Assembly (NCBI GenBank): GCA_963921825.1
Contig: OY997589.1
Coordinates: 73,392,523 to 73,456,522, forward strand
Direction of reading: 5' to 3'
Source of the DNA: Erodium maritimum
Lineage: Eukaryota > Streptophyta > Magnoliopsida > Geraniales > Geraniaceae
Length of the DNA: 64,000 nt
The stretch's first letter is position 1. Each line of letters begins with the position of its first letter. A model generated the notes under the pieces. The model made no database searches. It was not told the origin of the DNA and saw only the letters and a list, made by a program, of their open reading frames with translations. Both the position numbers and the translations under genes were made by a program. Shown one piece after another: positions 43,144 to 56,750 of this stretch.

Positions 43144-44455
43144 CAGTTAGCAACACGAATCAGAGAAAATCACAAATAGGGGATCTTGTGAAACGATTAC
43201 AGATATGGGTTGAGGAAGAACAAAATGTATGAAGCTAAGGAACTGGGAATAGCAGAAGCTGATGTTACTGTAGAAAGAGAGAGCTGGATGAGGAGACAAA
43301 CTGAACTTAATTGGGGAAAGGGGAGTTTAATTAGAGTACACAGAAACAAACTGAACTTATCACTAAAGTAATTGCAATCAATTAGTGAGTTTCTTATGCA
43401 AACCTAAAACCCCAAAAACACAATAATATCTAACAATGCAGATTGATCACAGGGGCGGAACCAGGAATTTTTTTTAGAGGTAGCCATCGATAATTAATAA
43501 AAAAACAACGATTCTAAAATATAGGCTTCTTGAATTGTTGAAATTGAGTCAAGAATAGAAGCATTTGGTTCCATGAATCTTGGTATAGACGGAAAAAAAC
43601 TTTCGCATCCTACAACTTTCGCATCAACCCCTATTTACCTCCATGGTCTTAATTTGACTACCTTTTTTAATCAACAAAGCAAAAAATTTATAAATACCAG
43701 TGTAATATTTTGCAAACCCTTACAAATCATGAGCCCTAAAATTCAGCATCCACACGCAATGACAACACAAATTCAATCAGCAACAAAATAACAACTCAAC
43801 ACTAGTAAAAGGCCATCAACAACTTCAACTCAGAATCACCAAAAAACCAGCCCCGAACTACAGCACTCCTCCTCCTAAACGGAAAAAGAAACAAGGAAGC
43901 AGCTACTCCAAACAAACCCTTAATCTTCTCTTGTTACCATCCAACTAATTTAGGTTTGTAAATTTTAGGTCTGAATTTCAATTAAAGAAAAATCAACAAA
44001 AATAGTGATGAGAATTAAGATCTTACCTTGAGCTGCCGTGAACCGTGATGAAGAAGACTTGCTTGCTGCCGGCGAAGGGAGTGTTGGCTGCCTGCTGTTC
44101 GAACCCTATCGCGCAGAAAAAAGAGGGCAAGGGAACTTTGTGTTTCGCGCAAGAGGCGAAAGGGAGTGATTATAAACGGATTGGGCTGGGCCAAGCCTTA
44201 ATTGTTGAACTTGTCACACAAGGATAAACGGATTGGGCCAAGCCCAAACTTGTGACAAACCAGATATAAAAAATAAATTAAAATTTAGTGTGTTCCAGTT
44301 GGGATACGAACTCAAATTTTCAGGTAAACATTCATGAACCTTATACCATCAAGCTAGGTTCTCACACATTCAATGTATTCCTTTTATCCCCTTAGTTTTC
44401 TCCTGAACATATCACATATATGTTGAACCTAGACAATCATCCCAAATTAAGTTAA

Positions 44456-44487
44456 CTAGTGTAGTTGCACCGCGCGATGCGCGGTGC
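44456..44487 (-). other. Helitron 3' terminus with hairpin
   Basis: A perfect 9-bp GC-rich stem with a 3-nt loop (44467-44487) is followed after 11 nt by CTAG and host T. This is the canonical Helitron terminator structure. It lies about 350 bp upstream of the 5' exon of the COA3-like gene. Confidence 0.88.
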
Positions 44488-45236
44488 TTGGTATGAAATA
44501 TACTGTGTTTTAGTTGTGTAGTAAACACATAGTGTAGTTGTTGTTTGTGGCTGGGATTGATGTAGTGGGTACGATAAATGTGAAAATTAGATTATTATTG
44601 GAATAATAGAGTAAAGTAGATAAATTTATAGTGCAGTCGGAATGAATATGCAAATTTGGCTAAAGGTGGAGACTCCATGTTGTGAGGACAATGGTTAGAA
44701 CGGGTCGGTTTATTTCGGAGTGGACGGAACGGTGCCTTCAAATAGGGGAGGGTCCCGTCATTGGCCAAAAGGCAGGAGGTTGTCACCATCTTAAGATAGA
44801 ATTAAATCATGAATACTATGAATTTAAGCTAATGTGATTGAAGCAGGGCCTTTTAGGAATCTATTATTGTTAATGATTATCGTATTTTTAAACCGAGTTT
44901 ATAAACAGTGTATCAAATATTGAAGCAGGGCCTTTTAGGAATATATTTCCTTTATTTGTTGTCCATGTCAGTCGGTAGCCCAGATGTTGATGTTGAAAGG
45001 CCCAATGGAATGGGGAAGCGAGGTCTTAAGTGTGGTGGGTTGGGTTGAAGGTGCAGGCCCATGTAAGGAGCGGCAGACGCGGCTGAAATCAGAAGCGTGA
45101 CTTCTGGTTGAATTTGAGGAAAGCGAACCGTTGTTTCGGAATATAAAGAGGCGTTTGCTTCATAAAATCAATCAACTGAGAAAAAAGGCGTCAGTGTCCG
45201 TGTAGAGAGAAGATCGGTTAAGAGAAAAAGGGGAAG

Positions 45237-47188
45237 ATGAAGAATCGAGGGGGAAGGGCGGCCGGAAGCATGAGTGTACGAAGGTCGGCAAGATTGGCGG
45301 GGCCTCGTCGCCATCCTAGGCGGTGCCATCTCTGCCCTAGGTCGGAGATGTGTTCCTACAGCAGTAGTGGAAGAGTTGGACGGGAAGTCAACGACCAAGT
45401 TCAGCAAATCCCACTTCAACAGCAGGAACCCGAGGTGATCCATGCAAGTGAGCCCAATCCGGTCGATCATAATCCGAACCCTATTCAACATCAGGCACCC
45501 GAGGCGATCCATGCAATTGAGGGTGATACGGTCGAGCAGATGCCGTGTTTCGTGTCTTTGCCTTCTGCATGCAACTCCGCTGGCGGGAAAAATTTCCCGG
45601 TAAGACCGAACACAGTTACGTGTTGGTGTTTGTTATATTAACCGAGTATTGTGACCACCGGTTGTGATGTTTGGGTTGTTGTGTTTAGGTGGATCATGAA
45701 GGCAAGTTTAGGAGGGATCTGATGAGGCACGTTAGAGCTCCTTTCATCAAAGAAGAATTCGAACGGCTAAAGAGGTCTCATGTAATAGAGGGACCACAGT
45801 TGATGTTCAAGGCGTGCCTGGATTCCCACCCTGGTAATCAATTTTTGTTTGTGACTGTATTAGGGCTTTACAATCGTAGAATTGTGATGAACTCAATTGC
45901 ATGTGAATAGTGATTAATGTTTCGATGGGTTTATCATGCATGCAAATTGATTTAAAGACGAATAATCGTACAATTGTCATGAACCAAATTGCATGCAAAC
46001 AGTGTAATCATTGACTTACAGTAATAGTTCTTAGTGGATTGTGCTCCTACAATACGATAAGGTACAAAATTAGGGGAGTTTAGTATATATTAGTTCAATT
46101 TGAATGTTTATCGTATCATTCCTTTATTCTAAAAGAAATGGATCTCTCATATTGGAGGAGGCTTCATCATTATTTAGTTGAGTTTGAGAAAGATATCTGA
46201 CCCCAACATAATTGCATATTCGAGAGATCCGACCAACATGTGAAAATATTCAAGATGATATCATTCATTCCCCAAACTGATCATTTATTCGATGTCCACC
46301 CTTTGTTTTGGGAAGCGTGTATTTAATGAATCGTTTTTTTAAGTATGGTTTACATCGTGTAAGGATTCTGATATCGATCCCTCTTGTATTTAAATTATTT
46401 TTATTAACTTTATGGTTTATTTTAATATGTAAAACATGATTTTTTAATAAAGTAAAAAAAATGGTACTGAAGTTTGAGGTTTCTTGTATTTTCTAACTGT
46501 GTAAAAAAAATGATTTGTTAATATAGTTGATCATGTATTTTCTAATTGTGTTGAACCATTGGTTTGGGTTGAGCTTGTATAACTATGTCACTTGTTGGTA
46601 GTTCCCTTGACATTTATGTTTGCTCTGAATGTGCAGAGCTTGTCGCTGAACTACATGCAGTGTTGGACGACAAACAGAAAGCCTTCAGGCTACTTAAAGG
46701 CTACATATACTGGTCTATCGTAAGTATCATCAACCTTTCCCTAAAAATATAGTGTTAAAATAATACAATTACTATTCTGGACTCGGTTAGTTTTAATACT
46801 TGGAATTTGATCGGAGGAATGTTATGGGTACACAGGCTGATCCGACACAAAAACTGATGCATATCATTTTTAGGGGGCTTTGGTTTACATATGTTGTTGA
46901 CATGTTGTTTTGAATATTTCGTTGTGGTTCATATGATATTTGGAGTATCGAAGTTAAGGAATGAAAAATCTGTTTCTGTCATAATTCATTGTGGTTGACA
47001 ATTTCAATATATCTGTAATATTGTTGGGAATGTGCGCTTGTGTTTTTAATTATCAGTTTCCCTTTCTCGATATATGATTGTATGGTTTTGTCTGTATGTT
47101 ACAGGGTCAGTCCAGGGAAGGGGCATTTAGGCCTTGGCTGGATGAAAAATTTATGCCTTTCATTAGAGGCGAAGGGCCCGCTGTTTAG
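45237..47188 (+). CDS. Four-exon gene of unknown function inside the Helitron
   Basis: Exons 45237-45599, 45689-45833, 46637-46719 and 47105-47188 join in phase at all three GT-AG introns to give 224 residues ending in TAG. A TATA-like box (AATATAAAG) lies near 45140. The N-terminus is basic (MSVRRSARLAGPRRHPRR), followed by a Gln/Pro-rich linker with a repeated PNPVDHNPNP / HQAPEAIHA pattern. The C-terminal half is a charged, folded-looking segment (GKFRRDLMRHVRAPFIKEEF, LHAVLDDKQKAFRLLKGYIY, EGAFRPWLDEKF). I do not recognise a domain. It lies between the Rep/helicase gene and the Helitron 3' end and is convergent with the former. Its intact splice phases suggest recent capture or selection. 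A nuclear location is a guess from the basic start. Confidence 0.7.
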
Positions 47189-47944
47189 GAAGGCGATAAG
47201 CACTATTTCGGTACTTATGTTTTTGAATTATGGGAACGGGATATTGATGGATAGGAACCTTTTGTAGCTCCCGGTTCTAATATTTGTTTTATATCTTGTC
47301 TGAACACCTAACATATGTCATTAGTTGTTGGTTTGGTAAATGTAAACGCTTATGTTGGCCGATATGGATTTTCCTTGTGATGAATGTAGTCATTAGTTGA
47401 TGACATACGTAACACTGTTGGTGAAGCTGTTTTTTAGAAACCATGTTGATGCTGAAAATATATGTATAGTGAATGGGTAACTGTTATTTATCCAGATACA
47501 TATGTTTCTTAATTGAATAAAAAAGCAGATGTTCCAATGCCTAGCGCAAATTGTAATTACATAGAACTTGAATTGGTGTGGGTTCAAAGTTTGATAGCAG
47601 TACTTGATCCTTAGTTCATGTGGTGATGTTCATGCAATAAGAAAATTTCACTTTTTTGGTAAAATGGCATACTTCCAAGGTTCATATTAAGTTTGGATAC
47701 TCAGAGCATTTACAATGGTCACAGCTACATATTCATGGTTGTTTGTGTTGCAAGTTTGGTTGTCGAATCAGTAACAATCCCGCTCAAACAGGGATTTTTT
47801 GATGAGTAATTCGTTTTGCCCCAAAAATGATGTAAATGACACTTGAATGGTAGAGAAAGGTGAGGCGTGGTAGATAAGAATGAAAATGGTATCTTATAAT
47901 TGAATACAAAACTAAATCCATAAGTGTGAAATAAAGATAGATGA

Positions 47945-50900
47945 TCATGGAGCGGGGTGGTTAAGTATAGCTAAGTTACGGTAGGCTTCATGGTAGACAA
48001 CGTTTTTTATTAACAACGGGTCTTCGGCGTCAGGATCTGCATTTACTATGACCAAACCATCGATGGATGTAACGCGAGAGAGTGCAACGTATAATTGCCC
48101 ATGGGCGAAGACCTTGTATGGAAGGGAAAAACATTAGATCACATAATTGGGTAAGATGATATAGGAAGTAAGTGTAGAAGGATAATGAACAACAAACCTG
48201 CTGAGGCAAGTAGATACCAACATTGTTAAGTGATTGTCCTTGACTTTTGTTGATTGTCATTGTGAAACACGGGGCAACGGGCAACTGTCTCCGACTTAAT
48301 ACGAATGGCCATTTTGAATCAGTTGGGCACATAATGATTCGAGGGATGGTGACAACCTTACCCTTATGGTTCCCAGATAGAATTGTGCCTCGAATAGACC
48401 AATCCCCAAGCTCTGTAACAACCAGACATGTACCATTGCAAAGTCCTTCGGTTTGATTCAAATTGCGCATCAACATAACCGGACAACCTATCTTCAAACG
48501 GATGTGATGTGAGGGGACTCCATTAAAAGTCAAACTATTCAAAAACTCAATAGGATATAGAGAATCAACATCTTCAACCCGCTGACTTCCCTTGCACACA
48601 GTGTCGCAACTAAAGTATGATTTCCCTTCCCCGGGTATCATGTCGAGCATCATGTCGTTAACAACTTGGATCATGTCATTCTTGGGCGTCAAAATTGCTC
48701 TTTCAGAGAGATAGGCATGATCAGTGTAGCGAGACGCGAAATCGGGGTAAACCGCTAAGATAAGGCTAGTTACTTCGGTTGGGGATGTAGGCGAGACCAT
48801 CGTTGGCGGTATACGGATAAGTTCATCCCTGGCACATTTGTATTTAGTTCTGTTTCCAATCTCTAACATCCATCGATCAAATGCTGCTATTTTGGCCACA
48901 CCAGCTTCATCGAGCCCTGGGTGTTGGAGACGCATGTTTTCAGTTAGTTCATATACTTGGAAGGATGGCCATAGGTACGAAGAATTTAACGCGACATCGA
49001 TAATATCGGTTCGCGGCCCTTTTGTAATGACTGGTAATATTTGCCGGAAATCACCACCGCATACAACGGTCAACCCGCCAAAAGGCCTTTCCAAACTATC
49101 CTCGTATCGGTTCCGCAAGATATCACGCAAGGTCCTGTCCAAGGCTTCAAAACACAAACGGTTAGCCATAGGCGCTTCATCCCATATAATCAACGATGTT
49201 TTTTGCAGAAGAGCAGCTAAATTTGTTCCTTGGTTAACATCACACGTTGATTCAGACGTTGGATTAAGAGGTATGCGGAATCGTGAATGTGTTGTGCGCC
49301 CGTTTGGCAAAAGGAGGGCGGCAATGCCAGATGTTGCCACAGGTAGGACAATCTTCTTCTCAGCGCGAAGTTTTGTTACTATCGTGTTCCATAAAAACGT
49401 CTTTCCCGTACCACCCCGACCTTGGATGAAAAACAACCCGCCTTTGTCACATTCAACTGAATCCATAATGGCTTTATAAGCACGAAATTGGCAGGAATTT
49501 AGTACGGACAAAGAGCGCATATGTTGAGCAAGCTGTTCATCTGTGTCGTACTAAAGTTCCTCAATAATTAACCGGTTGCCCAAGTCACATAGCTCGTCAG
49601 AATTTGGAATCGGCATGCCACAAAAATCTTGTAATGCCTTGTTTGCGTAAAAGTTGTTCAACCTCGAGAAGGGATAAACTTTGCACTTGCTCGCGGGTGA
49701 TTTTCATATTGGATGAACGATATTTCTTCTCTTGGGTGTATGCAATATCTTCTGAAAGACTCACAAAATGAGCATCCCAAAGCTTACCAGCATCAATAAC
49801 ATGGCAGTGCACAAGTAATGTCACAAATAGGCGGCGAAGTTCATAACCTGATGCCCATCTCGAAGCTTCTTCAAGGCATTGGATCCATTCGCTATCATCA
49901 CCTAACAACCCAGAAGCAAGGCAGGCAGCTTTGAACGTCGGATGAACAAACCCGTTAACTGTTCGAATATCTTCAAAGGACGTGCAACCAGTGACGTGGT
50001 TTAGGAGCATACGTAGATAAAAGCGCTCGCCTGAAGCAGGGTGGGAAAAATAGATACGTCCAACTGAAATTCCTTGCTTTCTACGAACCCATATTCTATT
50101 TTGAGAATCCCACTTATAATGGGATGGAAAAGCTGCATATGTCAAGTGCCTTGTCTCCGGTGTAGTTTTGTTGGTTTCCATCCATTCTGTCAATTTAGTA
50201 CGTTCGATACCTGGCCGGTTCTTCAGTGCTTCAATAGATGTATCTGGAGCAAACACAACTGTGTGTTCTCCTGGTAGGTGGCATTGTAGCCGTTCTACAG
50301 GAGGATATCTGTGATGGATGTCAAACTTGAAAATGCGCCAACACGCTTCAGCTGCTGATATGTAACGACAATCTAGGTAGAGTTTGATCTCATCTCTACA
50401 ACGTGTTGAGTCAGTTGGATCGAATGTTGCAATGGCACGATCAGACCCCTTATGCAAGTACTTGAACAAATACTTGATTGCGCGCGAATGATTGCAAATC
50501 TCAACGTTGATATGGGCATTGTATTTGACGGATAGGTCTCGATTGTAAGGGATAACAAACCTGAATGGGAAAACATGTGATTAGGTATAGGGGCATGCGC
50601 CATTGTATTTTAAAAAGGTACAATTGAATGGAAAGTGAACCTGTTATCAAGGGTGTGCCCTTTTTTAGTTGCTGTAATAGATGTATCTCGCCGCATGTAT
50701 ATGGGAAACCCATTTTTATCAGTTGTTGTAGACGGATTCCATTGCTTTGGGAAATGTTTAGAACATTGCCCATTCACCATACATGGTGATTTGGGGTTTT
50801 CAGCTCCGCACGGGCCATGTAACATTGTGTCGCGAACAATATTGTACCCAGGTAAATCAACATTTGGATCAGGAAGTTCTGCGCTCACAAATTTATCGAT

Positions 50901-53314
50901 TTGTGATCCAGAAGGGTTCTTGTATCCTGGTTGAAGAAAGAGAAGAATATGAGCATGAGGGAGGCCTCTCTTTTGGAATTCAATTGTGTAAAGCCCTTAA
51001 AGTTGGAAAACACCATCAGTTATAGTTAACGACATGGATATGAAATAAGTGTTCAAAGGAGAGAGGACCTTACATGCAAGAACAGGGCCAAATGTTTTTT
51101 TTTCCTTAAGTCTTCCATGAATTGCTTCAGCTTGATCGAAAATACACGGGCAGTAATATCATGTCGATTAGTATCTCCATCCTAACCAATCAGATGAAGC
51201 ATGGCATCGATTTCAGGCCATTTAGGATTACAGGTAAATGTAATAAAAATGTCTGGGTACCCAGCCCATCGACAAATTGCCATGGCATCCTGATAGTTTT
51301 CCACTCGATAACGCGGCCCGCCTGTATGGCTCGACGGAAGGATAATAGTTTTCCCCAGTTGAGTTGCGTCTGTGTCGCCCTGACCCGAGGCATCCATCAA
51401 CCCATAATACATAGCTGCTCGGAGGTCGATTTGATTAAGCCTATAATACCGGAATCGTATTTGCTCAAGTGCCATGTACGCATCGACCATGTATTTTTGA
51501 AGCAGACGCCCAGCATTAATCAACGTTCGACCCTCTTTAGCGCGTTGTTGGAACCTATAAGCATAGTACTGCCTCATTGTTACAGTTTTATGGGCAGCTG
51601 TATTGTTTGGTGGTAGCAGAAGTGGAATCTTGTTGTGAAACCCGGCTTCTCCATATGGATGAATAAGGGGGTATGAAAAAGCCATGAAATGGAGATCTAG
51701 GTCGTTAATACGCTGGAGCCCGGCTGAGTTGTGGTGCACGACAATATCTCGCTCGAAGGAACCATGGTCGATGTCACCAAAAATGAGGCCAGCAACCTCA
51801 TTGTGTGAAGGCTGGTCATACTGTAACCCATCTCTGTGTCGGGTGTTGATTAGGCGTAGAGAAAAAGGTTCAGTAGGGTTTGCTTCGTACCGGTCCCTCG
51901 CAGTTCGGAAGGATGAAACCAGGGCATTATGGGTATCTAACATGGATGATATATCTCGAATTAGTGTATCATCGATTCCATTACCAACGCTCCCTCGGCC
52001 GAGTGCAGATCGGCGATTAGCTACTTCATGTTGTGTGTCGTATATATAGAGTTGGGCGAAGCGGGGGGGGGGGGGGGGGGGGGGGGGGGGATTATCACCG
52101 GGCGGGATGAGGGACCCAAGTTTGTGATAGTTCTGACCGCAAACTCTATACACATATGGGGCAGACCCGTTGTTAACGGAGTTATCCACTTGTGCGCCGG
52201 ACGAAGTCATTGCGAACATTGCATTAATAGTGCGAAGTTCATTGCGGAAGTTTGGGCCGCGTGGATCAGAACCTGATTGCAAAAGGGATCTTAGTAAAGC
52301 AGGAGGTTCCGGGATCAAAGGTAGCTTAACACGGCCGGCTGAACAGCATAGCATGAATATTGGGTCGCTATCAGAACCTTGTTTACGTGTGCGTTCTTCG
52401 GCCCACATCATGGCATCACATCCCGGACATACACATGTTGGAGCGCCAAAGGACCATGCAGTATCAACCCTAGGGCCTAGGGGTATAAGGAAAAGCGTAG
52501 TAAAGCATAAGTGGTAATGAATTGCAAAGAGGAAAATGTGAGGAAGAAATAGTGTACCTTGTCTGCGAGCGCGAGCACGGCGAGGGGAAGCAGGACGTTG
52601 TAAAGGTTGTCGATGGACCTGTTGCGACTGGCGTGAAGCATCTTCTGTGTATTGTGAAGGATAGGTTAGTAGGGAAACGTGCACAAATGTAAGTGACAGG
52701 AGGAACGTTGGTTGGGAATGCTGTGTACCTTGGATAGTGTTTGTGCGCAAAGGTGGCTCGATATTTATAGTGGCAGGCGGTAAATGACCATATTCGGCAT
52801 GCATGGGTCCACTTGACCCACCACCACGGAAGATCGGACGCGCATGTGTGGCGGACTGAGGCTGCATTGCTACGACATCATGTTCGTGTATGTATGCAGG
52901 ACTACCCATGGACGGTGGGCCTGATTGTAAATGGCGGGCCCCATTTGTAGGTGTAGAAGTCGGGAGCAGGTACGGATGCACGGGCCCAAAAAAGTGGATG
53001 ACTGGGGGTAAAGCAGCAAGAGGTAATATGGCAATCGGCTCGATAAATCTCCGGATGAAACGTTGGGCATGGTCCAACCTCTGATGGTAATTTATATGTG
53101 AAGCAGAGGGCAAACCAGCTTGGAGAAGATGAAGTCGGCGACGAAGTCGGGCATACGACGCGGTAACAGTGCGGGCGTATTGTAATTTTGGAAGGGACAA
53201 TGGGTTATGTTGATTGGTATTTCGGCGAGCAAAATGCAATAGTCGTCGGCGATTCTAGCGTGCTATGGTGTAAAGCAAACGGGGAAGTTCAGCATGGTTG
53301 TTGTCGGGGTCCAT
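47945..53314 (-). pseudogene. Helitron Rep/helicase (RepHel), decayed
   Basis: Domains in order: a basic N-terminus from MDPDNNHAELPRLLYTIA (ATG at 53314), a zinc-binding CVCPGCDAMMW, the Helitron Rep region (MRQYYAYRFQQR, DIFITFTCNPKWPEI), the HUH motif GLPHAHILLFL (about 50960), the tyrosine motif IKYLFKYLHKG (about 50470), and a PIF1-type helicase (GRGGTGKTFLWN Walker A, IIWDEAPM, VCGGDFRQILPV, INKSQGQSL, then YVALSRVTS after an 85-bp intron, 48113-48197). It should nick and unwind DNA for rolling-circle transposition. Damage includes TAG at 53255-53257, TAG near 51181, a frame change near an A-run at about 51090, and a shift plus TAG between 49650 and 49550. A run of 28 G (52063-52090) encodes poly-Pro. 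Confidence 0.93.
52063..52090 (+). repeat. Run of 28 G within the Rep/helicase gene
   Basis: A homopolymer of 28 G (C on the coding strand) is read as poly-proline after IPPGDN. Length calls in such runs are unreliable, so the frame across it may depend on sequencing. Confidence 0.8.
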
Positions 53315-53608
53315 AACAATTATACAGCCACTTGTACAACATATGCATAGAGTAGGGGTTGTGAAAAAAAATATGCAATTTTCTAAGGAGGTATGATATG
53401 CACCACAGCAGGGGACAAAAAAAAATAGGGGAAGGTAAAAAGAGCAAACGGAGAAGCACAAAAACACTTTATTAAATCAACCAAACCCAAACACAAAAGA
53501 TGAACGAAACCATAATGTTGTGCAAGTCATACAAATTGGAAGTGCAAGTCATAGTTTTACCAATCTAAAGAGGGAAAGCAGTGGAGTTTTTTTTATAAAA
53601 AAGGCAAC

Positions 53609-54360
53609 CTAATTCATGTTGTGCCTAAGCTTGAATGTCTCAACATCAATCAAGCAAAATGGGCACTGCACATTAAATTCGTTTTCATCTTCGATCTCAG
53701 CTTCTGTTTTGGATTGCCAGTGGGTTGGGCCAGCAAAAGTGCATAGCCTAGTGATACCTAATTCGAGGTGTTTGCCCGGGAGCAGCATCTGGCGGAACTG
53801 AACCCGACAATCCAGCAGGGCCACCCGGTCAAACCCCATGTCCTGCAGCAGACCTTGCATAGTATGGACAGCCGGTTCAGCGTGTCCAACCTTGAGCATG
53901 CCAATTGCCCGGATGTAGCGAGACATCCACATGGGCTGCTTGTCACAGTCTTCCAAGTATGTCAGCCCTAAACGTGGTTTATCCCCGTTGAAGAGGAGGT
54001 ACACACCAAGGAGGCAGCCAGCTAAATCATTCCCAAGTGCTGCTGCATTCCTAAGGAACCTGACGCTGGATGGATTAACAGCAGCAACAACCTCGGGGGT
54101 GCAATCAAACCGGAGTCTTCTAATCACAGTCGGTGTATGCAACATCCCGTGAAACTGCTTGCAGCTGGAAAATTGCAATGTAGACACAAACGTTAGTAAT
54201 TGGTAGGGAGAACGACAATGGTAGACTGGTGGGGGAAAGGATGGAACAAATCGTTACCAAAAGCGTATCAGGCAGAAAGCGTGGCGAACTGTGCATCACC
54301 GTCTTTGAGGCAATTGTCGAAGATCAGTGGAAGAACATCTTTAGGGAAAGGAGTCGGCAT
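53609..54360 (-). pseudogene. F-box-like gene captured by the Helitron
   Basis: The first exon (54360 to about 54270) encodes MPTPFPKDVLPLIFDNCLKD then GDAQFATLSA, an F-box-like helix pair. The second (54164-53609) encodes CKQFHGMLHTP, then VRFLRNAAALGNDLAGCLLG, a Sel1/TPR-like stretch, and ends with paired cysteines (VQCPFCLID). This order resembles plant F-box proteins of the At2g35280/At1g67623 type, which act as SCF ubiquitin-ligase adaptors. In-frame TGA follows directly after ATLSA and no GT donor stands at the place that would join ATLSA to CKQF, so the splice site appears lost. Assignment is by pattern only. Confidence 0.5.
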
Positions 54361-54399
54361 GCCTGCAACGTATTGGGTAGGAGTATGTTTTTTTGGGTC

Positions 54400-56740
54400 A
54401 CATCCAGGTGCTAATTTTCTTACTAAAGGTATGAGGTTCAAAGTGTTAGGGAGGACAACAAAGTATAATAAACAATCGAGGAAGATAAAACTAACAACGC
54501 AAAAGCACAAACACATAGCACAAGCATGTTCAGCAGTACAAAAGTACTACAGCAGAGTATACAAAAGTACTACAGCAGAGTATAATAAACAATCGAGGAA
54601 GATAACTCATCAAACGGAGTTATCGACTTCTGTCCCGGACAAGCATTTTCAGCAATACAAAAGTACTAAAGAGGTAAATTAAAAAGGCAAAAAAAGGGAA
54701 CAACGAAGAGTGGAAAGCAAACCTGCCTGGCGGACAGCAATGGGAGATGGTGCCGTGGGTGTAAAATTGGACGACCTGCCAGAAAGAAAAGAGTGAAAAA
54801 CAACAAACTATCAATGCCATTTTTTGTTGATAAAAACATATACTGACTAATGAAGTGAAGAGCACTCTACCTGCAGACAATGGTTGGGAAAGTGAGGACA
54901 AATGGGTGAGTCTTTGGTAAATAAATAGAAAAGAAGAAGGTAAAGGATCATAGAATAGGAGGAGATGGTAAGAGTAGATAATGGAATGAAAGGGTGGAAG
55001 AACAATTAGTGTGAATTTAAAATGTTCACAATTTGTAACAGATAGGTTTTCTAAAGGCATGGGCAGTTACATAAACTGATTAGATTTTAACAGACATTAA
55101 AGTGCCATAAGTTGCAAAACATGAGTGGGTCATCTCATTAAATAATGAACATAGTGTTTTTAAAGAACTTGCTATTAGATTTTTCATTGCATCAGGTTTT
55201 GAAGCTGGTTTTTGCAGATTACTGTGGCCAACCAAGAGCTATACACCAGATTTACGATTCAGTTTCGAAGTGAGACCAAAACTTGTCGAAATATACCAAC
55301 GGAGAAAGAAGAGAAAAAATTTCCATAACCAAGAAAAATTAGAGAAAATAGTGAATGAAACCAAGAGAATGATCTGTTAAATTGTATAGGGGTGTTTGTG
55401 TCTTCATATTCTTGAAAAGCATATAAATCAATTTTGGAAGTATAGAAGCATGTGAATTGAACATGGCGAATATATAGGAATAGAAAACCAAACATGTCTA
55501 TTAAATCAAGAATAGCAGCCTAAATAACCATATAAAAACATGGAACTATATCATTGAAATTTCATAGTACCATTGCAAGTAAATAGAATACAAGAACGAC
55601 AGAGAGTTACGGGTACACACCAGGAATTGTTGAGCATCAGGCCAAGCCAATCTATTCAACCATGCGACTGCAATTCGATGTTGATTATCGAGCTTCCCTT
55701 AATAAACCACATTTGGTGACTTTTCTCCATGTTCATAAATCATGGTAGTATTAGACAGTTAGTATAGACTCAATTACTATGCGAATAGAACTATATACAT
55801 GATGAACCGAACAAAGCATAACTCAGAAGCCATCAAAGGAAAAGAACCGGGTGACCAACCAAAACTGCGTAGAAGCACAGATTCCACAGCTGAACAACGA
55901 AGGTGGGCAACACAATAAAGGGGTTCCCTGCAAGACAGCAACATGAGCGTTAGAGAAGCCACACCGCGATTACCAGTAAGGCAATAATGGGGTTGTGTAT
56001 GGTTAATATACTCACTAACATTTTGAATCGGTTTGGCAATGAAGTAATCTACCCCAATCCCAAGCCACTAAAAGTCCACAAGATTGTCTGACAACCAACG
56101 AACTCAATGGTCAAGCTTCCAAATAAATACAACAATGTGATGAACAAAACTAACCTGAAAAATCCTGAACGAAGTAGGGTAGGGGACCCAACCACACAAC
56201 CTCCAAACGAAGACGCTTAAAAAACATATATAAGCTGCAAAAGCATGAATTTAAATGTAGCTCTCCTGTTGATAGGCTGCAACCAGAACATGGAATACAA
56301 ATGGCAAATAGAAAATGGCTTGATTTAGCATTCACTTCAATGCTGGGATGTTACTGATCCAATAACTTTTTCTCAAACATACCAACAAATGAGTAACAGT
56401 GCATAGTTATGAGAACAAATTCAGCACTGCTACCCAAAAAAAGTAAACACCAGTTCAGCAAAAAAATGATCAAAACCCTGTACCCTATGAGTTCTGGTGC
56501 AGTAGTAAACGAAAAGAAACCAATTATAGTCTGAAGCAGCCATAGGTTCGAAGGAAAATTCATTTGCAGTACCAAAGAGCAAGGGCACACGGGATAAAGG
56601 AAAGCAACAACAAAAAAAAACAATTTATTTGGAAAAAAACATGCAGTGGCAAATAAACGTGGTATTGTCTGAGAGCATAACCGAGCAATAAGCAAACTAT
56701 CAAAGTACTAAATGGGCATAACAGAACGGTACTAATTAAG
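54400..56740. other. Non-coding Helitron interior with small repeats
   Basis: There is no convincing coding frame. TATAATAAACAATCGAGGAA occurs twice (about 54463 and 54581) and ACAAAAGTACTACAGCAGAG twice in tandem (about 54538 and 54560). Frames up to 146 codons on the minus strand are Phe/Leu-rich complements of A-rich DNA and look like chance. Confidence 0.5.
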
Positions 56741-56750
56741 CCAGGAACAG

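Noticed and set aside
43453-43490. GGGGCGGAACCAGG transposon-end-like word in the COA3-like intron
   Set aside because: A matching opposite end or target duplication was not found, so no element is called.
48838-49479. Plus-strand frame of 213 codons
   Set aside because: Antisense shadow of the Helitron helicase.
54620-55060. Minus-strand frame of 146 codons
   Set aside because: Phe/Leu/Ser-rich complement of A-rich DNA, with acceptor/donor-like words but no domain.
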